Assembly (NCBI GenBank): GCA_026745465.1 | Contig: JACYXH010000396.1 | Span: forward strand, 1,256,501-1,320,500 | From: Lota lota | Lineage: Eukaryota > Chordata > Actinopteri > Gadiformes > Lotidae | Direction: 5' to 3' | DNA length: 64,000 nt | In this document: piece by piece, positions 1-12,775 of the stretch | Layout of the letters: the number at the start of each line of letters is the position of its first letter | Position numbering within the stretch: the stretch's first letter is position 1 | Translations under genes and position numbers: made by a program | The notes under the pieces: generated by a model | What the model was told of the DNA's origin: nothing | What the model saw: the letters and a program-made list of their open reading frames with translations, nothing else | Databases searched by the model: none

Positions 1-1408
<1,408 letters not shown>

Positions 1409-1885
1409 AGTTAGTGAGGAAGTGGTGTTTGTTTTTCAGGCTAAGAGACTTTGGGAGCATGAGGGAGAGAGGTGAACACAACTTTATCATGGCCGCCTTT
1501 TCAGACCAAGATAGAGAGAGAGAGCCAAGAGCAACCGTGAGTCATCGTCAAGATTGCGGAGGGTAGAGATGGGATGGGGGTCAAAAGATACATAGATCAG
1601 AACATGGACCTGCTACTAGTACACACACATGCACACACCAAGAAGAACAAGAGATTCTGAGAGCATACCTTCAACTTGGTGATGAATCACACGGTAACAC
1701 TGGTTCTTCTAGCATGAACCATTAACATATGACTGTATCCGACGGTGAGGGTTGATTATGGGGACCGAAGAACCTCTCCCTGCCTTCCTAACAAACAATA
1801 ACACTGTTGCCTAGCCGGTGTGCACCAGATCGTGAGTCAAATGTACTGGAAATACATTTTCAATAAAACCTTCCATATTTCTATT
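1409..1885 (+). other. eci2: eci2 3' untranslated region (inferred)
   Basis: Non-coding sequence between the eci2 stop and about 20 nt past the first good poly(A) hexamer. The exact cleavage site is inferred. A short CA-rich stretch lies at 1621-1638. Confidence 0.65.
1862..1867 (+). promoter_or_regulatory. eci2: eci2 poly(A) signal AATAAA
   Basis: A canonical AATAAA 454 nt after the stop codon, within CAATAAAACC. It is the first AATAAA downstream of the terminal exon, and a TG-rich segment follows at about 1888-1897. Confidence 0.65.
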
Positions 1886-3410
1886 GATCTGTGACATGTA
1901 GGAAAAGTGATTATGTCCGTCAAGCAGACTGCCTTATAAATCAACTAATCAGGAACGGTCAAGAACTGAAACGGGCACCTCGTTGAAAACATTTGTAGTT
2001 TCACTGGCTTCTTCAAATTAATTGAACTCCTAATGCAGTTAACATTAATATGTGATTATAACTGTGTTGTTGACAGTGTCGTTTGCTTTAATTAGATGGT
2101 GTATTTTTGTTGCTTACACCATTGAGATGTAGTGGTTCGTTAAAAATCTAAAATATAAAGGAGGACTACTGTTATTTGTAACTGTGAAGGTATTTGGAAT
2201 TATTAAACGGGACTGACCAATTATCTCAATTGTTGAATCAATTGTCTGTATGTAGTGTCACGGTGGAACCACCAGATGGCGATGTGTATCCACTAAAGTT
2301 AGAAAGCCAACTGGTGTTTTTTGCAAAAGCGAAGTAGAGATTTACACACGGTTACAAAGCCTTAGGATTACATTAAATAGAAGGCATACATGTTACACAT
2401 CAGTGAAATTGAGTCGAATGGGAAAGTGGCTTTTTTTATTGTTTATTTTAATTATTTTAATATGTAATGCCTTTCACAATTCATCCACATGGGGGCGCTC
2501 CAAGTTTATAACAAAAAGGGTTATGTTTTATGACTTTAGCACATCAAGTGATGGACTCCAGTGTTATTATCTCACAGTCTCAGGGTCGATGGTTTCGGCA
2601 AGAAATCCAGCCAACAGAAACTTAGATTAGCTACATAAATCACTGTTCATTAGAAATGCAGGCATGGCAGAAAAATGATATTACTGTGCCATTATGAGCG
2701 ACACATTGTCATGTGTCATGCATACAATTATTTATTTATAATATGAATATATGTCAAGTCCATATGATATTAACATGTACATTTTAAAGCTTACCAATTC
2801 ATAGGCATCCAATGTAACAAAATATTGCTGATAGACCCAATTTTAAATCTATGCTAATTTAAAAGTAGGTCTCGGCATTTACGATCTTTTTGTTCTGTAT
2901 TGTGTGATTTATGTTGCATGGAATGATTGTGTTGAGGCCTGATTCTGTCCGCGTCACGGGGTGTGGCCGGTGACGCGGGCACTGATTTATTCTCCCTCCT
3001 GACTCCGGCCACACTTACTGCCTACCTAAGCAGGTAATCAGGGTAGGGGTTGTTTGGGAAAGAGCTGGCGGAAGCAGGAGGGATACCGTTTTTTGACCGT
3101 GAAACGTCATTGTGAACGTTGCCGTGGGCATCGCGGATAATGTATTACTTGTTTTCCCTAAATAAATAAACTAAGTTATTTAAAAGTCATCCACGCGTCA
3201 GAATGTATCCTGCTCCTGTAATAGTGGCTCGGCGCAAATTGAAATGCGTCGGAAGCGGCAACAGCCGGAATCCAGGTTCAGACATCCCCACCTGGATATA
3301 CTTCCATGAGTTATTTTTTTTATAGGCTTGATTGTATGAACCATAGACTGCCGTGCTCCCGCACTCAGTAGGCAACTCCATTCATTTGTCTGATTCTCAA
3401 AGTCTGTACC
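1886..3410. other. Intergenic, no gene seen; possible LTR-like remnant at about 2930-3220
   Basis: AT-rich sequence without a supportable frame. Around 2949-2980 a GC-rich 9-bp inverted repeat (CCGCGTCAC / GTGACGCGG) is followed by G-rich sequence and an AAATAAATAAA stretch near 3160-3170. That order of elements resembles an LTR, but I found no boundaries or target duplication, so that reading is weak. Confidence 0.35.
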
Positions 3411-3416
3411 ATTTAC

Positions 3417-3640
3417 TGTTTAGTCATTTAGCAGACACTTTTATTCACAGCAACTTATCCACAAATTTCCGATACATTTCATTAAAGAGCAGGTAGGTGT
3501 TAATGGGGGCATCTTGCTTTAGGAGTCTAGTGGCATCTCGCATACCAACGGTTCTGGGTTCAATCCCCAGTACCTCTAGGTATCCCTGAGCCATATGCCA
3601 ACCCCTACCTGCTCCTTAATTACATGTATCTAAAAAGTAG
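3417..3640. mobile_element. Two tRNA-derived SINE fragments in opposite orientation
   Basis: At 3417-3470 the common teleost SINE tail motif (TTTAGTCATTTAGCAGACAC and following) reads in minus-element orientation and runs into a GAGCAGGTAGG / CATCTTGCTT body at about 3488-3522. Next to it, at about 3528-3640, a plus-oriented head has the RNA polymerase III B-box-like GGTTCTGGGTTCAATCCCC, then the body CCCTGAGCC...CTACCTGCTCCTTAA. Together they form an inverted SINE pair. Confidence 0.6.
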
Positions 3641-4289
3641 TTCTTCTAACAAGTTTATTAGTTGTGAACAAAAGTTAATCGTTGCACCATGGAGACGAAA
3701 CTGCAGAAGAACACATAACACTCTGAGGCAAGAAAGTGAGCTTAGAACATGTCAGAAAAGACACATCCATGCATGGCTCATTGCTTTCCTAATTTGATCC
3801 AAAATGACTGCTTGTGCTCTCATACGCCATGCCTCAGACTATGGACTAAGTGCTGCCCTGACAGACATATTCTAGGAGGAAATTACTATTTATTTTCCTT
3901 GTCATTGTCTCCATGAGGCAGACCACTGAGCAGAAAATATTCACTCATGGAAAGGTGACGCGAAGTGAGTTCTAGCGTACATTCTGTCAGACTCCAGGGA
4001 AGCCTTAGGATGACAGTTATGTTTATGAACGGAAGGCAACAGCAGGGGTGTTGAGTGCGGAGTACAGTGAATAATGTTGCCCACCACTAGACTGACATCA
4101 CGGCCATCGCTGTCCTGAATGTAATCTTAACTCGTACCGCACTTAACGGTTCAGTCTGTCTGTCATAAGGGCGCCACCGCGTACACGTGTGTTTACATTA
4201 CTCCCATCCGATGCAGAGGAAAAAGATCATCTCCCCTGACTAAAGACATAAAACCATTGTATATTGACCAGATTACTGCGGGGAAACAG

Positions 4290-4333
<44 letters not shown>

Positions 4334-7300
4334 GCACACACACACACAGTTCCAGATGGAGTGTTAGAAAAAAAAATACAGCAAAATGAGAACCGCACAC
4401 CTGCTGAATCTCTATCAGACATCCGACTGTACATATTTCAGCGGAGGGGTCAAGGGTCATTGACAGCTCTTTGGAGCCGGCTGACGTTGTTTTGGTTTAA
4501 TCATGACGGCTCTCCACAGGGGAACGGATCTTCTCAGGCATCAAACCTGTGACCTTTCGCCTTTTCCCCCTGCGGTGTAAGCCCAGACCGATCACCACCG
4601 ATATGACCGAGATATGTTACATTTGGACTTATCATGTATCATACCGGGACAACTCTGCATGATACATGGGCAGAAAGTAGCTATCAATTGTGACCGCCTA
4701 CCAAGGCAGTTTAATGCCGCATTAGAAACCTTGATACCTCTTTTAAAAACCCAGCATAGACCCTCTCTGTACTCAATGGTTAACATCGGTGCTATATCTC
4801 AGTCATACCAATAAAAAAACCTCCCAAAAACTCTCAAGTGCTGAATAGAAATTGAAATATGTCTGGACTCGGGGAAGACTAATCTCTTCCTGGATCTCTC
4901 GGTTTGTTTACGGTGCTGGGACTGGTTGTCAACGCCGACGTCTATATCGTCTTTGTTTTGTGATTTTGACACAGGACCATAACTTCATCAGGGCAGGAAG
5001 AGAAGGATTTGTCGCCCCCTCACAACTGCACTTCCCTATCACTCCCTAAAAAATAAACACAAGAATAAATAAAAAAGCTATTGTTGTATGTTAAGAATGT
5101 CATGGTGACCTTCAGTGGTGGTGCGGGGGGGGGGGGTAAAGGCTCAAAGATGGGCCCCTCCGACCCCACTCCTCTGAGGGGGCCCCCTGGAGATGAATTT
5201 ATGCCAGAGTGCAGTACAAGGCACTTTGTCTCCACGCTCTCTGAAACATGTTTGGATGGTCTGGACCAGAGAGCTCCCTTCCGAGAGCCACTCCTTTAAA
5301 CCCGGCGGTAATCCACACCTATAAATCAGCATCTGCGATCCAGGATGGAGGGAGGGAGTTTTATTTTTATTTTGGCTTGTACACAAGAAATAAGGCGGGC
5401 TCTCTTTCATATACCGAGGTGGGGGCATGTGTTTATGAAGTGTGACCATTTTGGGTTTAAGCGTTGGTAAGCGTTGGCTGAGCTCAACTCAGAGAACAAA
5501 ACCAAGAAGAACACAGAGAGAGCATTTCCATCATGTGTGTTTTAGTTTATAAAGGTGACAGGGTGTGGCTAATTATTTTTGCTTGCATCTATTTATTGAT
5601 GACTAGATTCTTGATAGACAGATGATATGATATTGGCTAGTATTAGGAGGCTATGTGTGTTTTGGCTCGTCGGTCCTGTTGACAAAGGTTTGTCATCAGA
5701 TATTTTTTCTTTGAATGATTTGAAACCCGCACCTACTTCGTCCTCTGCTGTCATTGCATTAAAGCTAGGACAGGCAATATCGAGAAACCAGCCAGAGTAA
5801 GCTAGATTTTGAAAGTACTGTATTAAACAGAAAAAATTACCACCCCTCCCTTTAGGCCTCCCTCCAAAGCCACTCCCCTAAAACCTGTGACTAGCTCGCT
5901 AGCTTTAGCACTAGGTCAGCCTAGCCTTGGGGAAGTGAGTGCGCACAGGTAGTCGGGTAGGTAGGTAGACAGACAGGAAGGCCATCCTATCATTTTATTT
6001 GGGCTGAATGAAATGATATGATGATATACAGGGCTGCTACAGCCACAGATAGCAGCATTTGTATTGTTTTTTCAGAGCATTTTATTGATTTATTGCTGTC
6101 TGTATTTAAAAACGATTTCAACAAATATAACAAAACATGCTTCTAAAATAAATGGCCTACCCTAGCTTTAGTCTTCGTGGGGAAGAGCGGTACGAAGGTG
6201 ATGTTGAATACAGATGATATACCCCTCCCATATGCATACACCCAATGCTGTGCTCAAGGGCAATGAATGAAGGGTTGAGGGCAGTACCAGTAGTATACCG
6301 TAACACATACACATACACGTACACACACATGCACACACACAACACACCACGTCCCACTTATAGCATCAGTTCCATCAGCTTATTATAAAGCTAATGAAAT
6401 TATCATTTACACGTAAGTATATCTTTAAAATCGAACATATATCAATTTTTTTATTATAATAGTTTGGGATGGCTAAAACAACTTGGAGAGTTCTTAGATG
6501 GTAGATTATGCACCTACGTAGATTATGAACAGTTTTACAGCAGCATTCTAGTGCCGATCGGTGCATCGGCACCAGACATTACGTTGCTGTACTTTAAATG
6601 TAATTGTCGCTGTGCTTTTCCATCAAACCAATAGCTTTGAATACATATCTAATATTGTTTAGTTTACCCTGCACTTAAGGCGGAAAGCTGTCTTTGCCTT
6701 GCACTAGTTTTAGTCTAGATGTATAGGAATCCTGTGGCTATAAAAAAAAAGGTTTATTAAAATAAGCCCTTTGAGAACTATAGGGAATATACAGATGTCC
6801 TGACAAACTCCAGATTGTGTCTTTCAGGAATGTCTACAATATATTGTTACAAAGCAATCATTTCAATATAGGAACTTTTTTTATGGGAATTGTCGATTAG
6901 GGAATAATTACTCTGTCAAAATGAGATCAGGCACGCCTCCACTTTCTTAAAATATTTGTTGAAAAAACACACACACACACACACAGAAATCAGTGTGTCT
7001 GTGTGCCAGAGTAGTGTTTGTCATTGTTTGTGTGTGTGTGTGTGGCCTGTCTGTAGACACAGGGGGATTAGGCACACCCGCCAAGTCTATCCCCTCCACC
7101 ACTCCTTCACCTCCGTCCTTAATTCGTGTTCTCTTCATCCCATCATTCAGTATCCCGTCCCCCGCCAGCCCATCCTCCTTTTCTCAGGCCTTCTCAATTT
7201 TTCTTCTTCTCTGCTTTCCTTCCGCTAACCGCAAGTCTCTCTTTCTCTCTCTCTCTCCGTTTCGCCATGTGTCTCTCGGAGTTCCCGTTTGGTGAAGTTT

Positions 7301-7789
7301 GACCTCTGCAACTCTGCCAGTGATCATCCACTTGTGGTGCGCCGAATCCTTGTGAGAAGAAAAAAGAAAAGAGAAAATTCCTGTATTAAGTGTGTTTGTG
7401 TTTTGTCTGTGTGGGTGTCGGAGTTGCGAGGAACAGAATATGGTAAACATTACTCAATAGTTATTTCTTCCTTTATCAATATTGTGCAACCTGAAAAGCA
7501 TGACAAGAAAGTTGGCTGTTTCAATATTAGTGTGGCTGGCATTTAACTTTCCAATCAGTCCCTCTATCACCCCTTTCCTCTTATCCCTATCCTCTCCTAG
7601 TCTCCTGCTTCCCATTTTATGTCCACGTGTTAATTATGTCCCTCGGTCTACCTCTCTTCTCTTAAAGGACAATACTGGTCTGTGTGATCAAACCATCGTA
7701 GACATCTCTCCTGGCTTCACAAAAACATCTGTTACTTATATAATTTGGCAAAAATATTTCCATGTACCGATAATGCATCACAAGCATGG
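3641..7789. other. Gene-free intergenic stretch
   Basis: No coding frame has codon structure or recognised domains. Contents are a (TC)20 at 4292-4331 followed by a short (AC)n, a perfect 10-bp inverted repeat CATGTATCAT / ATGATACATG at 4633-4642 and 4659-4668, a G-run near 5126-5136, a short (AC)n near 6967-6985, and a pyrimidine-rich segment at 7140-7260. Confidence 0.6.
4292..4331 (+). repeat. (TC)20 microsatellite
   Basis: Pure TC run followed within 10 nt by (AC)6. Confidence 0.95.
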
Positions 7790-8260
7790 ACGTGTGCGTG
7801 CCTGCCACAAATGTTTACAATTGGCAATATAGCACTTTTGTCTTTTGGAGTCAATGTGTCGATCATTATGGAGTTTGTGGGCAAAATAATAGTGAATCGC
7901 CAAACACATACGTAAAAATAATGATGCATCACAAAGACACAAGTGCTATGTTGCAACCCAGTCTCAGACCAAAATGTAGTATAGCTACGTTGGTCCACAG
8001 CGGAAAACGTAGTAGTTTCACAATAACGGCTCTAAAATTGTGAGATGACTACGTTTGTTTGGCCTATTCTTTTTCTACAGTCCACGTCACGTGACTATCA
8101 CGTGTCTGTCTGCAAAAACAAACAACATGGCTGACATTTATTCTCAGTGGAAAATGCAATATTTTGAGATCGTTTCGGCATTAAAATGGATTTTGATAAC
8201 ATTTCTAGAGAGAAATCTTCATTCAGTGATTGAATATGATGTTTAGTTTGTTAGTTATTA
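7790..8260 (+). repeat. Left arm of a large inverted repeat
   Basis: From about 7953 to 8258 the sequence matches, in reverse complement, 10609-10940 with only scattered differences. Shared blocks include GTATAGCTACGTTGGTCCA, ACAATAACG.CTCTAAAATTGTGAGATG, TGTCTGCAAAAACAAACAA.ATGGCTGAC and CGGCATTAAAATGG.TTT.GATAACATTTCTAG. The outer part (7790-7830) also matches 10941-10968, and the two are separated by a 117-bp insertion found only in this arm. The arm carries GTCACGTGAC (8086-8095) and CACGTG (8099-8104). Confidence 0.75.
7831..7947. mobile_element. Candidate 117-bp MITE nested in the left arm
   Basis: Starts AGCACTTTTGTC and ends GACACAAGTGCT, which are inverted repeats of 12 bp with one mismatch. 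The opposite arm reads straight from GGCAATAT into ACAACCAAGTCTC where this arm is interrupted. This supports insertion as a discrete short element. The target duplication is at most 2 nt and uncertain. Confidence 0.45.
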
Positions 8261-8381
8261 CAAATGTTATTTTAGGTCTTACCAGAACTTTTATGAATAC
8301 AACGTTTTCTATCGTTGCTATAGTGGTTGATATGGACGCTGCTATCGCTGAAAACAAAACGTGGCTAACATTAATTTTATT

Positions 8382-8436
8382 CATCAGATCAGATCAGAGA
8401 TCAGAGATCTGATTCTGATTCTGATCTGATCTGATG
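8382..8436. repeat. GATC-rich imperfect palindrome
   Basis: The outer 16 nt CATCAGATCAGATCAG pair perfectly with CTGATCTGATCTGATG. The centre repeats AGATCAG / CTGATT units. Confidence 0.85.
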
Positions 8437-8504
8437 TTTTTGCCACTCTCCCCAAAACACTACATGAACGTTCCACTCTGCTGCGAACGCAGGTGGCGTT
8501 CTTT

Positions 8505-8548
8505 TCGTGACGTCAGACTACCTCGGAAAAGGTAGTCTGACGTCACGA
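8505..8548. repeat. Perfect 19-bp hairpin containing two CRE motifs
   Basis: Left arm 8505-8523 is TCGTGACGTCAGACTACCT, the spacer is CGGAAA, and right arm 8530-8548 is its exact reverse complement. Each arm includes TGACGTCA, the consensus cAMP-response element. Confidence 0.9.
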
Positions 8549-8638
8549 CCAAGGAGCACCGGCGGCGCGGTTTGTGTGGACAGAGAACCGAGGGGACGAT
8601 AAAGTTGTGTTTTTCGGATACTTATTGTATAACGCCAC

Positions 8639-8835
8639 GGTGTGTGTGGATGGTGAAGCTGCCATTTATTTAATACCCACGTCCGAGAGTTAGGCTTACC
8701 GGACACATATACTAGCATATAACGCTGCTACGGTGTGTGTGGATGGTGAAGCTGCCATTTATTTAATACCCGCGTCCGAGTGAGGGTTAGGCTTCGGTCA
8801 CCTATAGTACAACGCTACGGTGTGTGGCGCATTTC
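8639..8835 (+). repeat. Tandem repeat, about 90 bp, two copies plus a stub
   Basis: The unit starts GGTGTGTGTGGATGGTGAAG at 8639 and again at 8732. A truncated third copy starts at 8819. Spacings are 93 and 87 nt. The first two copies share GCTGCCATTTATTTAATACC and CGTCCGAG, and differ by short indels near their 3' ends. Confidence 0.85.
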
Positions 8836-10608
8836 ATATACAACATCGATACACAACAACGGTACTAAAAAAAGTGTCATAATGTTGGCGTGGGTCGTAA
8901 CCATGGGGATAACACGCCCCCCTCTTTCCTAAAACACGCATTTTTTTTAATCACATAGTGTTAGAATTCCAGCTGAAACAGTGGGTTCACTGGGTCTTTA
9001 AGATTGTTTCGCGGCTCGCTTGCAAGATTTTGAGCTGAAGAGATCTACACCCTACCCATCCAACATGCATATCTGAGAATCAGACCTGTTTCATAATGCA
9101 AAAAAAGTGATGAGCAAAATGCACATGAACTTTTTTTAATCTCATAAGGGGCATAGTGCAGGCTCCTTTTGACCCCAGACTTGAAAAACGTACACACGTT
9201 CCCCTGGATCCAGGGAATGACATATCCGAGATTTGTTCGTGGTTTAGGTTTAGGGTTTGAGTTAGGGTCCACCTTTTGGCTAAGAGACCCAAGATTTTCA
9301 CAGAGCGATCCCAAGATGCCTCCTGGTTGAAAGGTGTAATGGCAAAGTTTCTATCTCGGGTCTACAAATTTAGATTAATTTCTAGCAACGGCTTGTGTTT
9401 CCAGTGCGTTTCAATAGAGCATTCGATGATGCTTTGTGAGCCTTTCCTGTAAGGCTAGAGCCCCCACATTTTATAGCAGACCGTAATGCCCTGATTCATA
9501 TAAAAGAGAGACCAGACGTCTCGATCTTATTCACAAGTCATTCTAGGCTCCCATTAATGGTGTGTTTTTTTTACATCTTCGTATGACCTCTCAGGGAGGG
9601 ATTACATGACTTCCAGTTGGGCTAGAACCACCAAATTGATAATCTTGTATGTCCTTTTTACCTTATGTCTTTAGCTCATTCCAAAGTGTTCGAGACCCCT
9701 AGATCACTAGATCACTCACCAATTATGTTACTTCCGGTTGAGCTTGAGCCTCCAAACATATAATTTTAGTAGAGTTGAATGCCCTCATTCATACAAAAGT
9801 GGTCAATAGGAGTACAACGGGTCCCACCCTATAATTTGCGACCATAACGGGGGCCTGGCTGTCACCCGTGGGCCGCAGTAACTTGCCCTTGGACATGCAC
9901 ACACGCAATTTAAGAGCATACTTACTCTTCCGTCTTCTCACACACTCAATAATGTGGTTGATAATTGAGTTAATCTAAGTAGATTCCACATTCCATCTTT
10001 AGAAATCAAACAACTATTAATCTGGTTCTCTATTCCTTATTCCTATAAATGTGCTGCTTGCCATGATCATTGCACCTCACAACAGAAATAGTCAATACAC
10101 ACTGAGCATGAAAAATAACCTCTCACACATGAGTGGGTCATTGCCTTGGCGGCACTCGGGGAGGCGCTGTTCTGTCTTTATCTTTAAATTAGTAAATGTC
10201 TGAAGTGCACTATTAAGGTGATAAATCCTCATCTTGGTTTGTGCAAATTAACCTTTACATAGAAATCATAACGTAAGCAACGTGAGCTTGTCTACATTGT
10301 CTACATTAATGTACCTCATCACAGCGTCCCGCTCCTATCACAGGAACCAAGAATCAATCATTTCTGGGGTTGTTCTGAATATTGTGTTCATATTACATGT
10401 TCACGTATTAAATACAAGATATATGCGTGCATGTTACAGTAAATGAAATAATGACCATGGGTTGTAAACAAGCGCATATGGATATGTTCCACATGTTTGA
10501 AATACGTGTTGTGTAATAACATATCATTTTGGTTATTTCTTAAACAGAGTATAGCCTACCCCGATTATATTCCCTCAAAACCCCAAATAAGATATACATT
10601 TAACTAAC

Positions 10609-10968
10609 TAACTAACTAAACATCATATGCACGAATAAACGAAGATTATGACAATAAATTACACATTTCTCGCTAGAAATGTTATCTAAACCCATTTTAA
10701 TGCCGAAGCTATATAAAAATATAGCATTTTCCACTAACAATCAAATATAGGTCAGCCATTTTGTTTGTTTTTGCAGACAGAAACACGTGACGTGGACACA
10801 GGCCTATAGAAAAGAATAGGCCAAAAAACGTAGGCATCTCACAATTTTAGAGTCGTTATTGTGACTATTACGTTTTCCGCTATGGACCAACGTAGCTATA
10901 CTATATTTTGGTTTGAGACTTGGTTGTATATTGCCAACCATTGTTTACCTCGTAGCAGGTGCGCACAC
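10609..10968 (-). repeat. Right arm of the large inverted repeat
   Basis: Reverse complement of the left arm. It holds the CACGTG core at 10794-10799, the ATGGCTGAC block (minus strand, near 10750-10760) and a TTAGTTAGTTAG extension at the inner edge. It lacks the 117-bp insertion of the left arm, so it shows the empty site. Confidence 0.75.
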
Positions 10969-11097
10969 ACTAAATGCTCTTCTATATTGGTAACAGATGT
11001 TTAAGTGAAGCCAGGAGAGACTGCTATGCTTTGATCAGCCAGACCGGTATTGTCCTTTCAGACGTCCCACCTTCAACCTCTCTTTCGGTCCCCCCCA

Positions 11098-11231
<134 letters not shown>

Positions 11232-12656
11232 GATGGATGGCAGGTCGATGGGCCGATGTCAAGCTGACTGATGGATGACTGGTCCCTTCGGGGAGCCACC
11301 ATCAACCGGCTCATTTGATTGGCTCCCCAAGAGCTCCAGAAGCTTCTTCCTGCCGTCCGACTGGCCGATCTAGAGTTACATCCCCAGCACAGGGGGTCTA
11401 ACCTGGCGAGAGATGGGAAGAGACAGAGACACACAGAGAGACAGAGAGAGCAAGAGCAAGAGAGACAGAAAGTGACACAGATGTTGCCAAGTGAAGTATT
11501 CCCGCTATACACCTGTGTCCCCATTGAGTTGTACACACTTCCAGGTTAGATGAAGTTGGGGGGATTAGGGATCGCAATAGTGACTGGATGCAATCTTGTG
11601 GTCCGTGTCTTAATGAATAATGAATCGCAGGTGTTGCATTTCCTCCACCACCACCACATTCTGGCTGGATATTAACCCACTGGCAGCTCCACATTATATG
11701 GGATAGGTTACTTTTCATTGAGCTGTTAAATTGAGGCTTGACATTAATATTGAATGTAGGAGTCTTGACTGTCGATAAACTAACACTGGGTGATTTGCTG
11801 AATGTATTTAGACGCATGGTGTGTTGTTTTTTGTCAATGAAACGTTTCTTTTCTTTTCCCACTGCCAAATGAACACCCGATATATCCTCAAAATTTGTAT
11901 CTAAAAGTTGAATACAGAAAGGGATTTTGGAGTCTAAGAAGAGACAGAACAGACACAGATTGGGGGGGGGGGGGGGGGAATAGAGTCAAAGAGGACATAG
12001 GAAGAGAACCAGCTGGTATTAGGGTTAAGGCTAGGAAAGAAAAACTACGTGCAGGGAAAGAAATCGCAAGAAGGAATGAAATCGGGGTGGCTGCAGAAAG
12101 GGGAGGAAAATGGAAAAGTATATCCAATGTATGTAGAGAAGATGGCAACGAGATAAACATGGTGAAAAGATTGAGGAGGGAAGAAGGTGATTGATTATAA
12201 GAATGATGTGAAAAAGGGAAAAAAGAGAAAATGAGAAACAACAAAGATGTCTAATGTGGCAGAAATTGAAAGAGAGAGAAAGGCGTCCAAAATAATTTTG
12301 GAGGATTTCGAGAGTAGACGGTACTTCCACAGAGAGCTCTCTGGCTGATATTTTCCTCTCCATTAGCCGAGCGCTCCATTAGCCAGTGATGGATGACTGT
12401 CAAGAAGGAAACAGTACGCTGGAGGTCAAAAGGTCGGCTCGCTCCCACTCCCAGTGTTTTCACTTCCAACCTTTCATCGTTCATTTTCTCCCAACTTTCC
12501 CTCAAGTTCTCCAAATGGATCGGAGAAAGCCCCGCTGTGAAATCCTCCTTTAGTGAGTGACTTATTCTCCTTCAATTATTATATTATCATAATTATATAA
12601 ATATTATACTACTATCAATACTACATTACTAAAATGACTACAGCTACAACTAATAG

Positions 12657-12775
12657 AAGGGGCAGGATAGTGTAGTTGGTAAGCTCTTTGACCCCAAGCC
12701 AAAGGTACTGGGTTCGATCCCCATTTCCACAACCTATCTGTAGAGCAAGAAGAGCCCCCAACCTGCAGAAATAGT
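12657..12775 (+). mobile_element. tRNA-derived SINE copy
   Basis: The head has an A-box-like TAGTGTAGTTGGTAAG and a perfect B-box context CTGGGTTCGATCCCC. The body follows as GTAGAGCAAGAAGAGCCCCCAACC, the usual middle region of this fish SINE. The acceptor stem does not pair, so it is not a tRNA gene. Confidence 0.65.

Larger units (their letters stand above)
8261..10608. other. Interior between the inverted-repeat arms
   Basis: No convincing coding frame. It holds a GATC-rich palindrome (8382-8436), a perfect CRE hairpin (8505-8548), tandem repeats of about 90 bp (8639-8835) and three diverged copies of a motif around TCC.GTTGAGCTTGAGCCTCC near 9447, 9612 and 9734. Sequence from 9900 to 10600 is AT-rich and shows no gene. 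Confidence 0.6.

Noticed and set aside
2929-3225. Second solo LTR
   Set aside because: It has LTR-like order (GC-rich start, AATAAA-like centre), but I found no TG...CA ends with a target duplication, so it is only mentioned under the intergenic entry.
12657-12730. Possible tRNA gene
   Set aside because: The B-box is good, but the acceptor stem and anticodon arm do not pair, and a SINE body follows.
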